Origin: Deinococcus hopiensis KR-140
GTDB taxonomy: Bacteria; Deinococcota; Deinococci; Deinococcales; Deinococcaceae
Direction: 5' to 3'
Length of the DNA stretch: 64,000 nt
Assembly: GCA_943327755.2 (NCBI GenBank)
Contig: CALPYF020000015.1
Span: 1-64,000, forward strand
Shown: piece after piece, positions 39,049 to 52,389 of the stretch
How the letters are laid out: each line of letters opens with the position of its first letter
How positions within the stretch are numbered: the stretch's first letter is position 1
Notes under the pieces: generated by a model
Databases searched by the model: none
What the model was told of the DNA's origin: nothing
Seen by the model: only the letters and a program-made list of their open reading frames with translations
Made by a program: the position numbers and the translations under genes

Positions 39049-40185
39049 GTGAGTTCGCCCGACCCCGTGACCCTGCGCGGCCAGCTGCTGCTGCCCGGCG
39101 GCCTGACCCCCGGCGCCCTGACCATCCAGGCCGGGCGGATCAGCCGGATCGAACCGGACCCGGCGGCGCCGCCCGAGCGCCTGATCCTGCCGGGCTTCGT
39201 GGATACCCACGTGCACGGCGGTGGGGGTGGGGACACCATGGACGGGCCGGGCGGCCTGGAGACCCTGGCGCGGCTGCACGCCCGGCACGGCACGACCACG
39301 CTGCTGCCCACCACCATCACGAACCCCTGGCCGCGCGTGCTGGCCGCCCTGGCGGCCGTCGCCGCCGCGACAGCCGCCCCGGTGACGGGCGGCGCGGATA
39401 TCCCCGGGGCGCACCTCGAAGGGCCGTTCATCAGCCCCGGGCGGCTGGGCGCGCAGCCGCCCTTCACGCTGCACCCCACTCCGGAACGGGTGGCGGAGGT
39501 GCTGGCCCTGGGCGTGGTGCGCGCCGTGACGATCGCGCCGGAACTGCCGGGCGCGACCGCGGCCGCCCTGGCCTTCGCGCGCGCCGGCGTGCGGGTCGGC
39601 GTAGGCCACACCCGCGCGGACGCGGATACCGTCAGTGCCCTGCTGGCTGCCGTGCATGCCAGCGGCGGCCAGGGGGCCGCCACGCACCTGTTCAATGCCA
39701 TGGGCGGCGTGGAGGGCCGCGTTCCCGGCCCCGCCGGTGCCCTCATGAGTGATCCCCTCGCCACCCTGGAAGTCATCCTGGACGGCGTGCACGTCCACGA
39801 CACCGCCTTCCGGCTGGCCCGCGCCGCCGCGCCCGGACGGGTCATGCTCATCACGGACGCCATGCGCGCCGCCGGCCTGGGCGACGGGCAGAGCGAACTC
39901 GGCGGGCAGCCCGTCACGGTCCGCGGCGCGCACGCCACCCTGCCGGACGGCACCCTGGCCGGCAGCGTCCTGACCATGGACGAGGCGCTGCGCCGCGCCG
40001 TGGCCGCCGGCGTGCCCCTGCCCGAGGCGAGCCGGATGGCCAGTCTCACCCCCGCCCACTCGGTGGGCCTGCGCGACCGCGGCGAACTGCGCCCCGGCCT
40101 GCGCGCCGATCTGATCACGCTGGATTCCGCCCTGCGCGTGCAGGGCGTCTGGGTGGGCGGCGTGCCCATTCCAGCGCCCGCCTAG
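39049..40185 (+). CDS. nagA: N-acetylglucosamine-6-phosphate deacetylase
   Basis: A 378-residue amidohydrolase that removes acetate from GlcNAc-6-phosphate during amino-sugar and cell-wall recycling. Signature motifs are 'FVDTHVHGGGGGDTMDG' (metal-site His), 'GAHLEGPFISP' (metal Glu), 'GHTRADADT', 'ATHLFNAMGG' and 'LITDAMRAAG' (catalytic Asp), in the normal order and length. The start is GTG at 39049; TAAGAC 7 nt before it is close to the TANNNT box, so it may be leaderless. No nagB or PTS gene is adjacent. It converges on the DUF808 gene 13 nt away. Confidence 0.93.
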   Translation: MSSPDPVTLRGQLLLPGGLTPGALTIQAGRISRIEPDPAAPPERLILPGFVDTHVHGGGGGDTMDGPGGLETLARLHARHGTTTLLPTTITNPWPRVLAALAAVAAATAAPVTGGADIPGAHLEGPFISPGRLGAQPPFTLHPTPERVAEVLALGVVRAVTIAPELPGATAAALAFARAGVRVGVGHTRADADTVSALLAAVHASGGQGAATHLFNAMGGVEGRVPGPAGALMSDPLATLEVILDGVHVHDTAFRLARAAAPGRVMLITDAMRAAGLGDGQSELGGQPVTVRGAHATLPDGTLAGSVLTMDEALRRAVAAGVPLPEASRMASLTPAHSVGLRDRGELRPGLRADLITLDSALRVQGVWVGGVPIPAPA

Positions 40186-40198
40186 AGGACAAGCTCGG

Positions 40199-41139
<941 letters not shown>

Positions 41140-41143
<4 letters not shown>

Positions 41144-41178
41144 GGGCGGGCTCCGGCGGTGGGGGCGAGGTGCAGCAT
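41140..41178 (-). CDS. Leaderless micro-ORF (12 aa) overlapping DUF808 start
   Basis: Minus-strand ATG (41178) to TGA (41142-41140) encoding MLHLAPTAGARP. It begins 8 nt after a TACGCT box and ends in an ATGA overlap with the DUF808 gene, an arrangement suited to translational coupling. Confidence 0.5.
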
Positions 41179-41186
41179 TCCCGCCC

Positions 41187-41192
41187 AGCGTA
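41187..41192 (-). promoter_or_regulatory. -10 box (TACGCT) upstream of the DUF808 micro-ORF
   Basis: TANNNT hexamer on the minus strand, 8 nt before the micro-ORF ATG at 41178. Confidence 0.5.
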
Positions 41193-41352
41193 GCAGGGGC
41201 GCGCGCGGGGACGCCGCAGGATCAAGGCTTCGTGGGCAAGCCGCCCGGGCAGGTGTGGGCTCATGCTCCAGGCCGCCCGGAGGATTCTGCCCGCACGTGC
41301 CTGCTCGTATGTGCCTGCCCAGACACCTGTGCGGCCTGTGTGATCCGGGGTG

Positions 41353-41358
41353 TATCCT
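41353..41358 (+). promoter_or_regulatory. Candidate -10 box (TATCCT) of the xdh operon
   Basis: TANNNT hexamer 147 nt before the xdhA ATG, implying a leader of about 140 nt. The leader contains a possible 29-codon ORF and a small CCTCCA/TGGAGG hairpin at 41449-41462. Confidence 0.35.
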
Positions 41359-41389
41359 GGGGCATCGGACAATCAGGCTGTCGTTCTGC

Positions 41390-41479
41390 ATGGATAACCG
41401 TCAGCCCGCCCCCCAGTTCGCACGTCAGGCGTCAACCATGCGCGGTGTCCTCCACCTGGAGGTGCGGCGCAGTGTCTGA
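41390..41479 (+). CDS. Possible 29-aa leader ORF before xdhA
   Basis: ATG to TGA, beginning MDNRQPAPQFARQAST and ending in RRSV, 26 nt before the xdhA ATG and within the putative leader. There is no ribosome-binding site and no close -10 box, so it may not be translated. It is listed because the 361-bp gap upstream of xdhA otherwise holds no gene. Confidence 0.2.
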   Translation: MDNRQPAPQFARQASTMRGVLHLEVRRSV

Positions 41480-41505
41480 GTCTTTCGATGGGAGGGAGAG
41501 CGGTG

Positions 41506-42911
41506 ATGGTGGAACTGAAGATCAACGGAACGGCGCGGCAGTTGCCCAGTGCGGCGCATACGACCCTGCTGGCGGCCCTGCGCGCGGACGGCCTGACCGG
41601 TTGCAAGGAAGGCTGCGCCGAGGGTGAATGCGGCGCGTGCGCGGTGCTCGTCGCGCGTGCAGACGGTGCGGGCGTGCGCTGGGAGAGCGTGAACGCCTGC
41701 CTGGCGCTGCTGCCCGCGCTGGACGGCGCGGAGGTCGTGACGAGCGAGGGCCTGGGCACGCCCGGCGCGCTGCACCCCGCGCAGGAGGAACTGGCGGTGC
41801 GGGGCGGGTCGCAGTGCGGGTATTGCACGCCGGGCTTCGTGGTGAGCCTCGCGGCGGAGTACCTGCGGCCCGAACGCACGCCAGGGGAGCATGGCGAGGC
41901 GAACGGCTTCGATGTGCATTCGCTGAGCGGGAACCTGTGCCGTTGCACCGGGTACCGGCCCATCGTGGACGCGGCCCGCGCGCTGGGTACGCCCGTGGAG
42001 GGTGACCCGCTGGCGGCGCGGCGGTCACAGCCCGCCCCCAGTGCGCGCCCCACGCGGCTGGAGGCGGCAGACGGCACCTTCCACCGCCCCCCCACGCTGG
42101 CCGAGGCACTGGCCCTGCTCGCCGCGCACCCGGACGCACGCGTGCTGGCGGGCGGGACCGATTGGGGCGTGGACGTGAATCTGCGCCGCGCCCGCGCGTC
42201 CGTGACAGTCGCGGTGGACGCGCTGCCGGAACTCCGCGCCTTCGAGACCGGCAGGGAGGTGATCCGCCTGGGTGCCGCCCTGACCCTCAGCGACCTGGAA
42301 CGCCGCCTGGGGGACCGGGTGCCGCTGCTGCAGGCGTGGTTCCCGCAGTTCGCGTCGCGCCTGATCCGCAATTCCGCCACGCTGGGTGGGAACCTGGGGA
42401 CCGCCTCGCCCATCGGGGACAGCCCGCCGGTGCTGCTGGCGCTGGACGCCGAACTCGAACTCGTCGGGCCGGGCGGCGTGCGGGTCGTGCCGCTGCGCGA
42501 CTACTTCACCGGGTACCGGCAGACGGTGCGCGCCCCGGGCGAGCTGATCCAGGCGGTGCGGATTCCCACGCCGCTGGCGCCCGTGACGGCGTTCCACAAG
42601 ATCGCCAAGCGGCGCTTCGACGACATCTCCAGCGTGGCGGTCGGCTACGCCCTGCGCCTGGAGGGCGGCGTGGTCACGCAGGCCCGCATCGGGCTGGGCG
42701 GGGTGGCGGCCACGCCCCTGCGCGCGTACGAGGCCGAGGCGGCGCTGGAGGGGCGGCCGTGGACGGCCGAGACTGCCCGCCGCGCCGCCCGCATCCTGGG
42801 CGGCACCGGTACGCCCCTGAGTGACCACCGCGCCAGTGCCGGGTACCGCGCGGCGATGCTGGAGCAGAGCCTCCTGAAAGTCCACTGGGAGACCCGGGCG
42901 GAGGTGACGGC

Positions 42912-42915
<4 letters not shown>
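41506..42915 (+). CDS. xdhA: Xanthine dehydrogenase small subunit (2Fe-2S and FAD domains)
   Basis: A 469-residue subunit that passes electrons from the molybdenum site to NAD. The N-terminal plant-type 2Fe-2S domain has Cys33, 37, 42 and 45 (CKEGCAEGECGAC). The second 2Fe-2S domain has 'QCGYCTPGFV' and 'LCRCTGYRPI'. From about residue 185 a CutM-type FAD domain follows ('VLAGGTDWGVD', 'NSATLGGNLGTASPIGDSPP'). ATG 41506 is chosen because GGGAGGGAG ends 7 nt upstream. Its TGA overlaps the xdhB GTG. It is the first gene of a five-gene purine-degradation operon. Confidence 0.95.
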
Positions 42916-45277
<2,362 letters not shown>

Positions 45278-45281
<4 letters not shown>

Positions 45282-45496
45282 CCGAAGCTGCCCTGCTCAT
45301 CACTGCCCCCCTGCCCGCCAGCGCCCTGAGCGCCGCCGACCTCCAGTTCCTGCATGCCGACCTGCCCGTGGACGGCCCGCGCTTCGTGGAAGACGAGCAG
45401 TGGGACGCGGACGCCCTGGCGCTGCTGGAATGGGACGCCGAACTGCCCCTGAGCCCGCAGGACCTGCTGCCGCTGGAATGGACCCGCACACCCTGA
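45278..45496 (+). CDS. Small acidic protein of the xdh operon, unknown
   Basis: A 72-residue protein whose ATG overlaps the xdhB stop (ATGA) and has AAGGAG 7 nt upstream. Its 3' end overlaps the xdhC start by 19 nt. It is strongly acidic: residues 30-60 alone carry about ten Asp/Glu, in stretches such as 'FVEDEQWDADALALLEWDAE', with four tryptophans or phenylalanines nearby. No family was recognised. The context suggests a role with xanthine dehydrogenase, for example a maturation or docking factor, but that is inference only. Confidence 0.7.
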
Positions 45497-46374
45497 GTCC
45501 GGGTGCGGGCGGCCCGGCGTGGCTCGCGGCCCTCACGCGGCTCTCCGCGCGGGGCGAGGCGGCCGTCCTCGTGACCGTCAGCGCCGCGCGTGGGCACACG
45601 CCCCGCGAGGCAGGCGCGCGGATGGTCGTCAGCCTCACGGGCACCTGGGGCAGCGTGGGCGGCGGGAACCTGGAGGCGACCGCCGCCGCGCGGGCCCGCG
45701 CCCTGATCCGCGCGCAGGCCCAGGCGCCCGAGACGCTGACGCTGCGCCTGACCGACCGCGCCGCGAACGAGCACGGGCGGCAGTGCTGCGGCGGGGAGGT
45801 CACGCTGCACCTCGACCCCATCCTGCACGCGCGGGCGCAGGTGGCGGTGTTCGGCGCCGGGCACGTCGGCCTGGAACTCGCGCGCCTGCTCGCACGGCAT
45901 CCGGTCGGGCTGCACCTGATCGACTCGCGCGCCGCGCAGCTCACCCCCGAGCGCCTGCTGCCCCTGCAGGACGCCGAGGCGCACGTCACCGCGCACCACG
46001 CGCCCATCCCGGAACTCGTGCTGGAGGACCTCCCGCCTGGCACGCACGTCCTGATCCTCACGCACGACCACGCCGAGGACGCCGCGATCCTCGACGCCGC
46101 GCTGCGCCGCCCCGGCCCCGGCTTCCTGGGCCTGATCGGGTCGAGCGCCAAGTGGACCCGCTTCCAGGCGCAGTTGCGCGACCTGGGTCACACGCCGGAG
46201 GCCCTGGCGCGCGTGACCTCCCCGATCGGCCTGCCCGAACTGAATGCCGGGCCCCACCGCAAGCACCCGGCGGTGATCGCCCTGAGCGTCGCCGCGCAGC
46301 TGCTGCCCTACCTGACGCCGCCGCACCTCACCCCCACGCCGGCCCAGACGCCGGCACCTGAAAGGACTCCATGA
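45478..46374 (+). CDS. xdhC: Xanthine dehydrogenase accessory protein XdhC
   Basis: A 298-residue cytosolic factor that binds the molybdenum cofactor, promotes its sulphuration and inserts it into XdhB. The N-terminal XdhC/CoxI domain has 'AVLVTVSAARGHTPREAGARMVV' (region about 20-45), 'GSVGGGNLE' and 'RQCCGGEVTL'. A C-terminal Rossmann-like domain has 'VAVFGAGHVGLELARLL' and 'FLGLIGSSAKWTRF'. The ATG at 45478 lies inside the end of the small acidic gene. Its stop overlaps the guaD start (ATGA). Confidence 0.93.
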   Translation: MDPHTLSPGAGGPAWLAALTRLSARGEAAVLVTVSAARGHTPREAGARMVVSLTGTWGSVGGGNLEATAAARARALIRAQAQAPETLTLRLTDRAANEHGRQCCGGEVTLHLDPILHARAQVAVFGAGHVGLELARLLARHPVGLHLIDSRAAQLTPERLLPLQDAEAHVTAHHAPIPELVLEDLPPGTHVLILTHDHAEDAAILDAALRRPGPGFLGLIGSSAKWTRFQAQLRDLGHTPEALARVTSPIGLPELNAGPHRKHPAVIALSVAAQLLPYLTPPHLTPTPAQTPAPERTP

Positions 46375-47666
46375 CCGCCACGCTGTACCGCGCGACCTTC
46401 CTGCACACCCCCGAAAACCCCTTCACGCACGCGGACGCGCTGCGCGCCGAATCCGACGGCGGCCTGCTCGTCGAAGGTGGCGTGATCCGCGCCCGGGGGG
46501 CCTTCACCGACCTGCGCGCCGCGCACCCGGACACGCCCGTCAGCGACCTGCGCGGCGGGCTGCTGCTGCCGGGCTTCATCGACACGCACGTGCACCTGCC
46601 GCAGGTGCGCGTCATCGGCGGGCTGGGCCTGCCACTCCTGGACTGGCTCGACCAGTGCGCGCTGCCCGAGGAGGCCCGCATGGCCGACGTCGCCTACGCG
46701 CGCGGCGTCGCGCGGGACTTCACGCGCGGTCTGCTCGGGGCGGGAACCACCACCGCGCTCGTGTTCGGGTCGCACTTCGCCGGGGCGGTGGACGCCTTCT
46801 TCGAGGAGGCCGCGCAGACCGGCCTGCGCGCCGTGGCGGGCCTAGTCGTCAGCGACCGCCTGCTGCGGGACGAACTGCACACCACCCCCGAACGGGCCTA
46901 CGCCGAGGGGAAGGCCCTGATCGACCGCTGGCACGGCGTGGGCCGCGCGCACTACGCCGTCACGCCCCGCTTCAGCCTCTCGGCGTCCGAGGGCATCCTG
47001 GAAGCCTGCGCCGCCCTGATGCGCGAGCACCCCGGCGTGCGCTTCACGAGTCATATCAACGAGAACACCCGCGAGATCGAGGTCGTCCGTGAGCTGTTCC
47101 CCGGCGCACGCGACTACCTCGACACCTACGAGCGCGCCGGGCTGATCGGGCGCCACAGCGTCCTGGCGCACAACGTGCACCCCAGCGACCGGGAACTGGG
47201 CGTCATGGCCGCCGCGCGCTGCACGGCCGCGCACTGCCCGTGCAGCAACTCCGCGCTCGGCAGCGGCTTCTTCCCGCTGCGCCGCCACCTCGACGCCGGC
47301 GTGCACGTGGCCCTGGGCAGCGACGTGGGCGGCGGTACCGGCTTCAGCCTCCTCAAGGAGGGCCTGCAGGCGCACTTCATGCAGAACCTCATGCCGGGCG
47401 GCGTCCCCCTGAGCCCCGCGCACCTGCTGTACCTCGCCACGAAGGCGGGCGCCGAGGCGCTGGACCTGCCCGAGGTCGGCGCGTTCGAGCCGGGCCAGCA
47501 GTTCGACGCCGTGCACCTCGCGCCCGCACCCGGCACGCCGCTGGACGCCGTGTTCCGCCACGCCCCCAGCCCCGAGCGGGCCCTGGCCGCCGCGTTCGCC
47601 ACCGGCACGCCCGGCGACGTCGCGCAGGTCTGGATCGGCGGGGACGCCGTGCACACCCGCTCCTGA
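46371..47666 (+). CDS. guaD: Guanine deaminase
   Basis: A 431-residue zinc amidohydrolase that converts guanine to xanthine, the substrate of the upstream dehydrogenase. Metal and substrate motifs are 'PGFIDTHVHLPQ', 'RFTSHINEN', 'SVLAHNVHPSD' and 'VALGSDVGGGTGFS', with 'CPCSNSALGSGFFPL' typical of GuaD. The length matches the family. It is the last gene of the operon and is followed 9 nt later by a strong terminator. Unlike many purine operons, no uricase or permease gene is adjacent. Confidence 0.95.
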   Translation: MTATLYRATFLHTPENPFTHADALRAESDGGLLVEGGVIRARGAFTDLRAAHPDTPVSDLRGGLLLPGFIDTHVHLPQVRVIGGLGLPLLDWLDQCALPEEARMADVAYARGVARDFTRGLLGAGTTTALVFGSHFAGAVDAFFEEAAQTGLRAVAGLVVSDRLLRDELHTTPERAYAEGKALIDRWHGVGRAHYAVTPRFSLSASEGILEACAALMREHPGVRFTSHINENTREIEVVRELFPGARDYLDTYERAGLIGRHSVLAHNVHPSDRELGVMAAARCTAAHCPCSNSALGSGFFPLRRHLDAGVHVALGSDVGGGTGFSLLKEGLQAHFMQNLMPGGVPLSPAHLLYLATKAGAEALDLPEVGAFEPGQQFDAVHLAPAPGTPLDAVFRHAPSPERALAAAFATGTPGDVAQVWIGGDAVHTRS

Positions 47667-47675
47667 GGGGCAGAG

Positions 47676-47707
47676 GGCGGCGGCGTTGAGCATCCAACGC
47701 CGCCGCC
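47676..47707. terminator. Terminator between guaD and the acyl-CoA operon
   Basis: A perfect 13-bp stem (47676-47688 with 47695-47707) with a 6-nt loop between two convergent operons. It probably works in both directions. Confidence 0.75.
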
Positions 47708-47772
47708 GAACACGGGGCCCTGACCCGTGCGGTGGATCAGCGCCGCGTGCCCAGACCCCAGACTGGCGGACA

Positions 47773-48471
47773 CTACCGCCACGACCGCCCGGCGGGCGGC
47801 AGGTGCGCCTCCTCGTTGAAGCTGTCCAGGCTGACGCGCCCGGCGCCGAAGGTCAGGCGGGTGACGCTGGCGTTGCGCACCCGCCAGTTCAGGCGCAGGG
47901 CAGTGGCGTCCGGGGCGTCCAGCACGCGGGCGAGCGTCAGGCCGATCACACCGCCACTCGTGAACACCGCCACGCGGCTCCCGCCGGGCAGGGCCAGCGT
48001 GTCCGCCAGGGCCGCGAGGACCCGCGCGCGGAAGGCCGCCCAGTCCTCCACGTCCGGGTGGGTCAGGGTGCCCGCCTGCCACGCGGCCGCCACCGTTTCC
48101 AGCAGCGCCTGGAAGGTGCGGTTGCGCGCCTGGGGGGCACTGGCACGGAAGGCGGCGACCTGCGCGGCGAACGCCTCGTCCCGCGCGGCCAGCAGCGGCG
48201 CGAGCGTGCGGATCAGGCCGTCCCCGTCGAACTCGGCCAGCCGGGCGTCCTCCAGGGCGGCCGGCCAGCCGCTCGCCTGACCGGCTGCCAACTGGGCGCT
48301 GCGCCGCTGCCGCACGAGCGGGCCGTGCAGGACGTGCGTGGGCACCCAGCCCTCGGCCTGGAACGCCGCGCCCACCGCGCGGGCCTGCGTCTCGCCCAGC
48401 GGGGACAGCCGGTCGGTGTCCGCCTCGAACGGTGTGGCCTGCCCGTGGCGGATCAGGCGCAGTTCACTCAC
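47773..48471 (-). CDS. Histidine phosphatase family protein
   Basis: A 232-residue phosphoglycerate-mutase-like phosphatase. The catalytic 'LRLIRHGQATPF' is at the N-terminus, with Arg in 'LVRQRRSAQLAAG', the acid residue in 'RLAEFDGDG' and the second His replaced by Ser in 'VAVFTSGGVIG' (usually SHGG). Loss of that second His could reduce or alter activity. It begins with GTG inside the end of the APH-kinase gene (8-nt overlap) and is the last gene of a ten-gene operon, so it may remove a phosphate placed by that kinase. Confidence 0.82.
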   Translation of the reverse strand: MSELRLIRHGQATPFEADTDRLSPLGETQARAVGAAFQAEGWVPTHVLHGPLVRQRRSAQLAAGQASGWPAALEDARLAEFDGDGLIRTLAPLLAARDEAFAAQVAAFRASAPQARNRTFQALLETVAAAWQAGTLTHPDVEDWAAFRARVLAALADTLALPGGSRVAVFTSGGVIGLTLARVLDAPDATALRLNWRVRNASVTRLTFGAGRVSLDSFNEEAHLPPAGRSWR

Positions 48472-49554
48472 GCGCGTCCTGCGTCCGGATCAGCTCCCAG
48501 GCGCGGCGCATCAGCCACGCGGCCTGCGCGGCCAGCGGCGCGAACCGCGGGTCCTGCGTCTGTCCCAGGCGGTAACGCGCGAAGATCTGGAGGACGATCA
48601 CCGCGAGCTTGAAGTGCCCCAGCACCTCGAACCACGGCAGCGCGTCCGACACGCTCCGCCCGCTGCGGGCCTCGTAGCGGGCCACGAGCGCGTCGCGGTC
48701 GGGGAAGCCCGGCGCGGCCGCCCCGACGCGGTTGGGGGCGCCGCCGGGTAGTTCCGGCATCGTCCAGTACGTCAGGGTGAGGCCCAGGTCCACGAGCGGG
48801 TCGCCCAGCGTGGTCATCTCCCAGTCGAGCAGGGCCACCACCCGGCCCGGATCGTGGGGGTCGAGCATCAGGTTGTCCAGCTTGAAGTCGTTGTGCACCA
48901 GCGCGTGCGCCGTTTCATCGGGCGTGTGCGCCTCCAGCCACGCGATCACCAGTTCGTCGCGCAGCTCGGCGGGTGGGGGCAGATCCCCAGTGTGTTGGAG
49001 CGCCTCGCGGGCGCGGCGCCAGCGGCCCGCCCAGCCCTCGACCTGACGGCGGTTGAAGCCCTCGGGTTTCCCCAGGTCACGCAGGCCCGCCGCGCCGATG
49101 TCCACCGCGTGCAGGTCGGCCAGCGTGTCGATCAGCGCCGCACCCAGCCGCTCCGGGGCGTCCGGCAGCTCGCGGTACTCGGGCGGGAGGCTGGTCCGCA
49201 CGACCGTCCCGCGCCGCCGCTCCATCAGGTAGAACGGGCTGCCGATCACGCCCGCGTCCTCCACGACCAGCAGCGGTGCGGGGGCGACCGGAAGCACCGG
49301 ATGGATGCGCGAGAGCAGGTTCGCCTCGCGGGTCATGTCGTGCGCGCCCTTCGGGAGCGGCCCGAGCGGCGCGCGGCGCAGCACGTACTCCTGTTCGCCC
49401 AGGCGCAGCAGGTACGTCAGGTTCGAGAAGCCCCCGGGGAACTGCAGGACCTCCAGTGCGTCCACGTCGCCGGGCACCCGGCCGCGCAGGGCCTCCCGCA
49501 GCGCCTCCAGCGGGAGTTCCTCGCCGGGGCGGACGGGCGCGGCGTCCGGCGCGG

Positions 49555-49558
<4 letters not shown>
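48464..49558 (-). CDS. APH-type phosphotransferase (acyl-CoA dehydrogenase-associated kinase)
   Basis: A 364-residue kinase of the aminoglycoside phosphotransferase/choline kinase fold. The N-lobe Lys/Arg region is 'EYVLRRAPLGPLPKGAHDM', the catalytic loop is 'ALVHNDFKLDNLML' and the metal-binding Asp is in 'VVALLDWEMTTLGDP'. This subtype ('QFPGGFSNLTYLL', 'WTMPELPGG') is the one fused to the dehydrogenase in eukaryotic ACAD10/11 and found beside it in bacteria. It is expected to phosphorylate the hydroxyl of a hydroxyacyl-CoA. The TTG start overlaps the SDR1 stop as TTGA, with GGGAGG upstream. Confidence 0.88.
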
Positions 49559-50355
<797 letters not shown>

Positions 50356-50356
50356 G

Positions 50357-51151
50357 TCAGCCCTCCAGTGCGTCCGGGAACGCGTGGCCCCCGGCGAGTT
50401 GTTCGGTCGTCTGCCGCGACAGGTCCCGCACGCGGCCCAGCCAGCGGTCATGCGAAGTCGCGCGCGCCTGGAAGGCCCGCACGGTCATCGGATGCGTCGT
50501 GATCAGGAACTGCCCCGAGCGCAGGCCCGCCACGGCCGCTCCGGCGACCTCTTCGGGCGTGATCGCCCCGGCCTGCAGGTGCGGCGCGCCCGCGATCAAT
50601 GGCGTCTGCACCCACTCCGGGCACAGCGCCGCCACGCCGATCCCCCGCTCGCCGTACGTGATCGCCAGCCACTCTGCGAAGGCCAGCGCCTCATGCTTCG
50701 TCACCGCGTATGGCGCGGAATGCACCTCGGTCAGCAGACCCGCCGCCGACACCGTCTGCAGCAGCGTGCCGCTCCCACGCGCGAGCATGTGCGGCAACAC
50801 GTGCCGCGCGCCCCACACATGACTCAGGACATTCACGCGCCACGACACGTCCCACAGCGCGTCATCCGCCTCCAGACCGTTCCCGACCGCCAGCCCCGCG
50901 TTCGAGCACAGCAGGTCGACGCGGCCCTCGTGCGCCAGCACGTCGTCGATCAGGGCTTTCACCCCGGCCTCCTGCCCCACGTCGGCGGGCACGAAGCGCG
51001 CCCCGATCGCCGCCGCCTCGCGCGCCCCGGCCTCCGCGTTCCGGTCGGACGCCACCACGATCGCGCCCTCCTGCACCAACCGCGCCGCCAGCGCCCGCCC
51101 GATCCCGGACGCCGACCCCGTCACCACCGCCACCGCCTGATTCAAATCCAT
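50357..51151 (-). CDS. Short-chain dehydrogenase/reductase (SDR2)
   Basis: A 264-residue SDR with cofactor motif 'VVTGSASGIGRAL', 'CSNAGLAVG', the catalytic Ser in 'QTVSAAGLLTEV' and 'YAVTKHEALAFAEW' with Tyr and Lys. It is a tandem paralogue of SDR1. ATG 51151 lies 2 nt after the stop of the dehydrogenase gene; the frame is open far upstream, but that part is the shadow of the dehydrogenase. Like SDR1 it probably oxidises a hydroxyacyl-CoA or a related alcohol with NAD(P). Confidence 0.88.
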   Translation of the reverse strand: MDLNQAVAVVTGSASGIGRALAARLVQEGAIVVASDRNAEAGAREAAAIGARFVPADVGQEAGVKALIDDVLAHEGRVDLLCSNAGLAVGNGLEADDALWDVSWRVNVLSHVWGARHVLPHMLARGSGTLLQTVSAAGLLTEVHSAPYAVTKHEALAFAEWLAITYGERGIGVAALCPEWVQTPLIAGAPHLQAGAITPEEVAGAAVAGLRSGQFLITTHPMTVRAFQARATSHDRWLGRVRDLSRQTTEQLAGGHAFPDALEG

Positions 51152-51153
51152 GA

Positions 51154-52389
51154 TCAGCGGCGTCCGCTGACGCCCTGGCGGCGCAGTTCTTCCTTGGCGA
51201 CCGTCTCGGCGTGGACGATGTCCGGGCCGTCCGCGAGGCGCAGGGTGCGCGCCTGGGCGTACATCATCGCCAGCGGGGTGTCCTGGCTGACGCCCGCCCC
51301 GCCGAACACCTGAATGGCGCGGTCGATGACGCGTAGCGCGACGTTCGGCGCGACGACCTTGATCGCGGCGATCTGCCCGCGCGCCTCCTTGTTGCCGACG
51401 GTGTCCATCATGTGCGCGGCGTGCAGGGTCAGCAGGCGGGCCTGGTCGATCTCCATGCGGCTCGCGGCGATGGCCTCGCGGACGTGCTGGTGCCCGGTGA
51501 GGGGTTTGCCGAAGGCGGTGCGGGACGCGGCGCGCTGCACCATGAGGTCCAGGGCGCGTTCGGCCTGCCCGATCAGGCGCATGCAGTGGTGGATGCGGCC
51601 CGGGCCCAGGCGGCCCTGCGCGATCTCGAAGCCGCGTCCCTCGCCGAGTAGCAGGTTCGCGGCGGGCACGCGCACGTCCCGGAAGGTCATCTGCGCGTGG
51701 CCGTGCGGGGCGTCGTCGTACCCGAACACGGTCAGCATGCGTTCCTTCGTGACGCCCGGGGCGTCCAGGGGCACCAGGATCATGCTCTGCTGGCGGTGCC
51801 GTTCGGCGCTCGGGTCGGTCTTGCCCATGAAGATGCTGATCTTGCAGCGGGGGTCCCCCGCGCCGCTCGTCCACCACTTGTCGCCGTTCACGACGTACTC
51901 GTCGCCGTCGCGGGTGATGCTGGACTGGATGTTCGTCGCGTCACTTGAGGCGACGTCGGGTTCGGTCATGGAGAACGCGCTGCGGATCTCGCCGCTGAGC
52001 AGCGGGATCAGCCACTGCTCCTGCTGCTCAGGCGTGCCGTACCGGGCCAGAACCTCCATGTTCCCGGTGTCGGGCGCCGAGCAGTTGAACACCTCGGGCG
52101 CCCACCACACGCGGCCCATGACCTCGCACAGGCCCGCGTACTCCAGGTTCGACAGGCCCGGCCCGAACGTGCCGTCCGGATCACTGGCGGGCGGCAGGAA
52201 CAGGTTCCACAGGCCCTCGGCACGCGCCTTCGGTTTCAGCTCGTCGATGATCGGGAGGTGCTCCCAGCGGTTCCCCGAGTCGATCTGCCGGGCGACCTCG
52301 GCCTCGTTGGGGTAGATGTGGGCGTCCATGAACGCGGTGAGGCGCGCGTGCAGGTCACGGGCGCGGGGGGACACGTCGAACATCGTCAT
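51154..52389 (-). CDS. ACAD10/11-type acyl-CoA dehydrogenase
   Basis: A 411-residue FAD enzyme. 'NCSAPDTGNMEVLARYG', 'FSMTEPDVASSDATNIQ', 'DKWWTSGAGDPRCKI' and 'FMGKTDP' are the hallmark stretches of the ACAD10/ACAD11 clade. The C-terminal 'QVFGGAGVSQDTPLA' and 'RLADGPDIVH' complete the FAD and substrate sites; the second replaces the usual YEGT segment. In the mammalian proteins this domain, together with the fused APH kinase, handles 4-hydroxyacyl-CoA through a phosphorylated intermediate. Its ATG overlaps the previous stop (ATGA), with GGAGG upstream. Confidence 0.92.
   Translation of the reverse strand: MTMFDVSPRARDLHARLTAFMDAHIYPNEAEVARQIDSGNRWEHLPIIDELKPKARAEGLWNLFLPPASDPDGTFGPGLSNLEYAGLCEVMGRVWWAPEVFNCSAPDTGNMEVLARYGTPEQQEQWLIPLLSGEIRSAFSMTEPDVASSDATNIQSSITRDGDEYVVNGDKWWTSGAGDPRCKISIFMGKTDPSAERHRQQSMILVPLDAPGVTKERMLTVFGYDDAPHGHAQMTFRDVRVPAANLLLGEGRGFEIAQGRLGPGRIHHCMRLIGQAERALDLMVQRAASRTAFGKPLTGHQHVREAIAASRMEIDQARLLTLHAAHMMDTVGNKEARGQIAAIKVVAPNVALRVIDRAIQVFGGAGVSQDTPLAMMYAQARTLRLADGPDIVHAETVAKEELRRQGVSGRR

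Noticed and set aside
36442..40059. A very long minus-strand open frame (about 1200 codons) opposite the GGDEF-EAL and nagA genes
   Set aside because: It is antisense to two well-supported genes, is rich in Gly, Ala, Arg, Gln and His, has no recognisable domain, and is the expected by-product of high GC with strong third-position bias.
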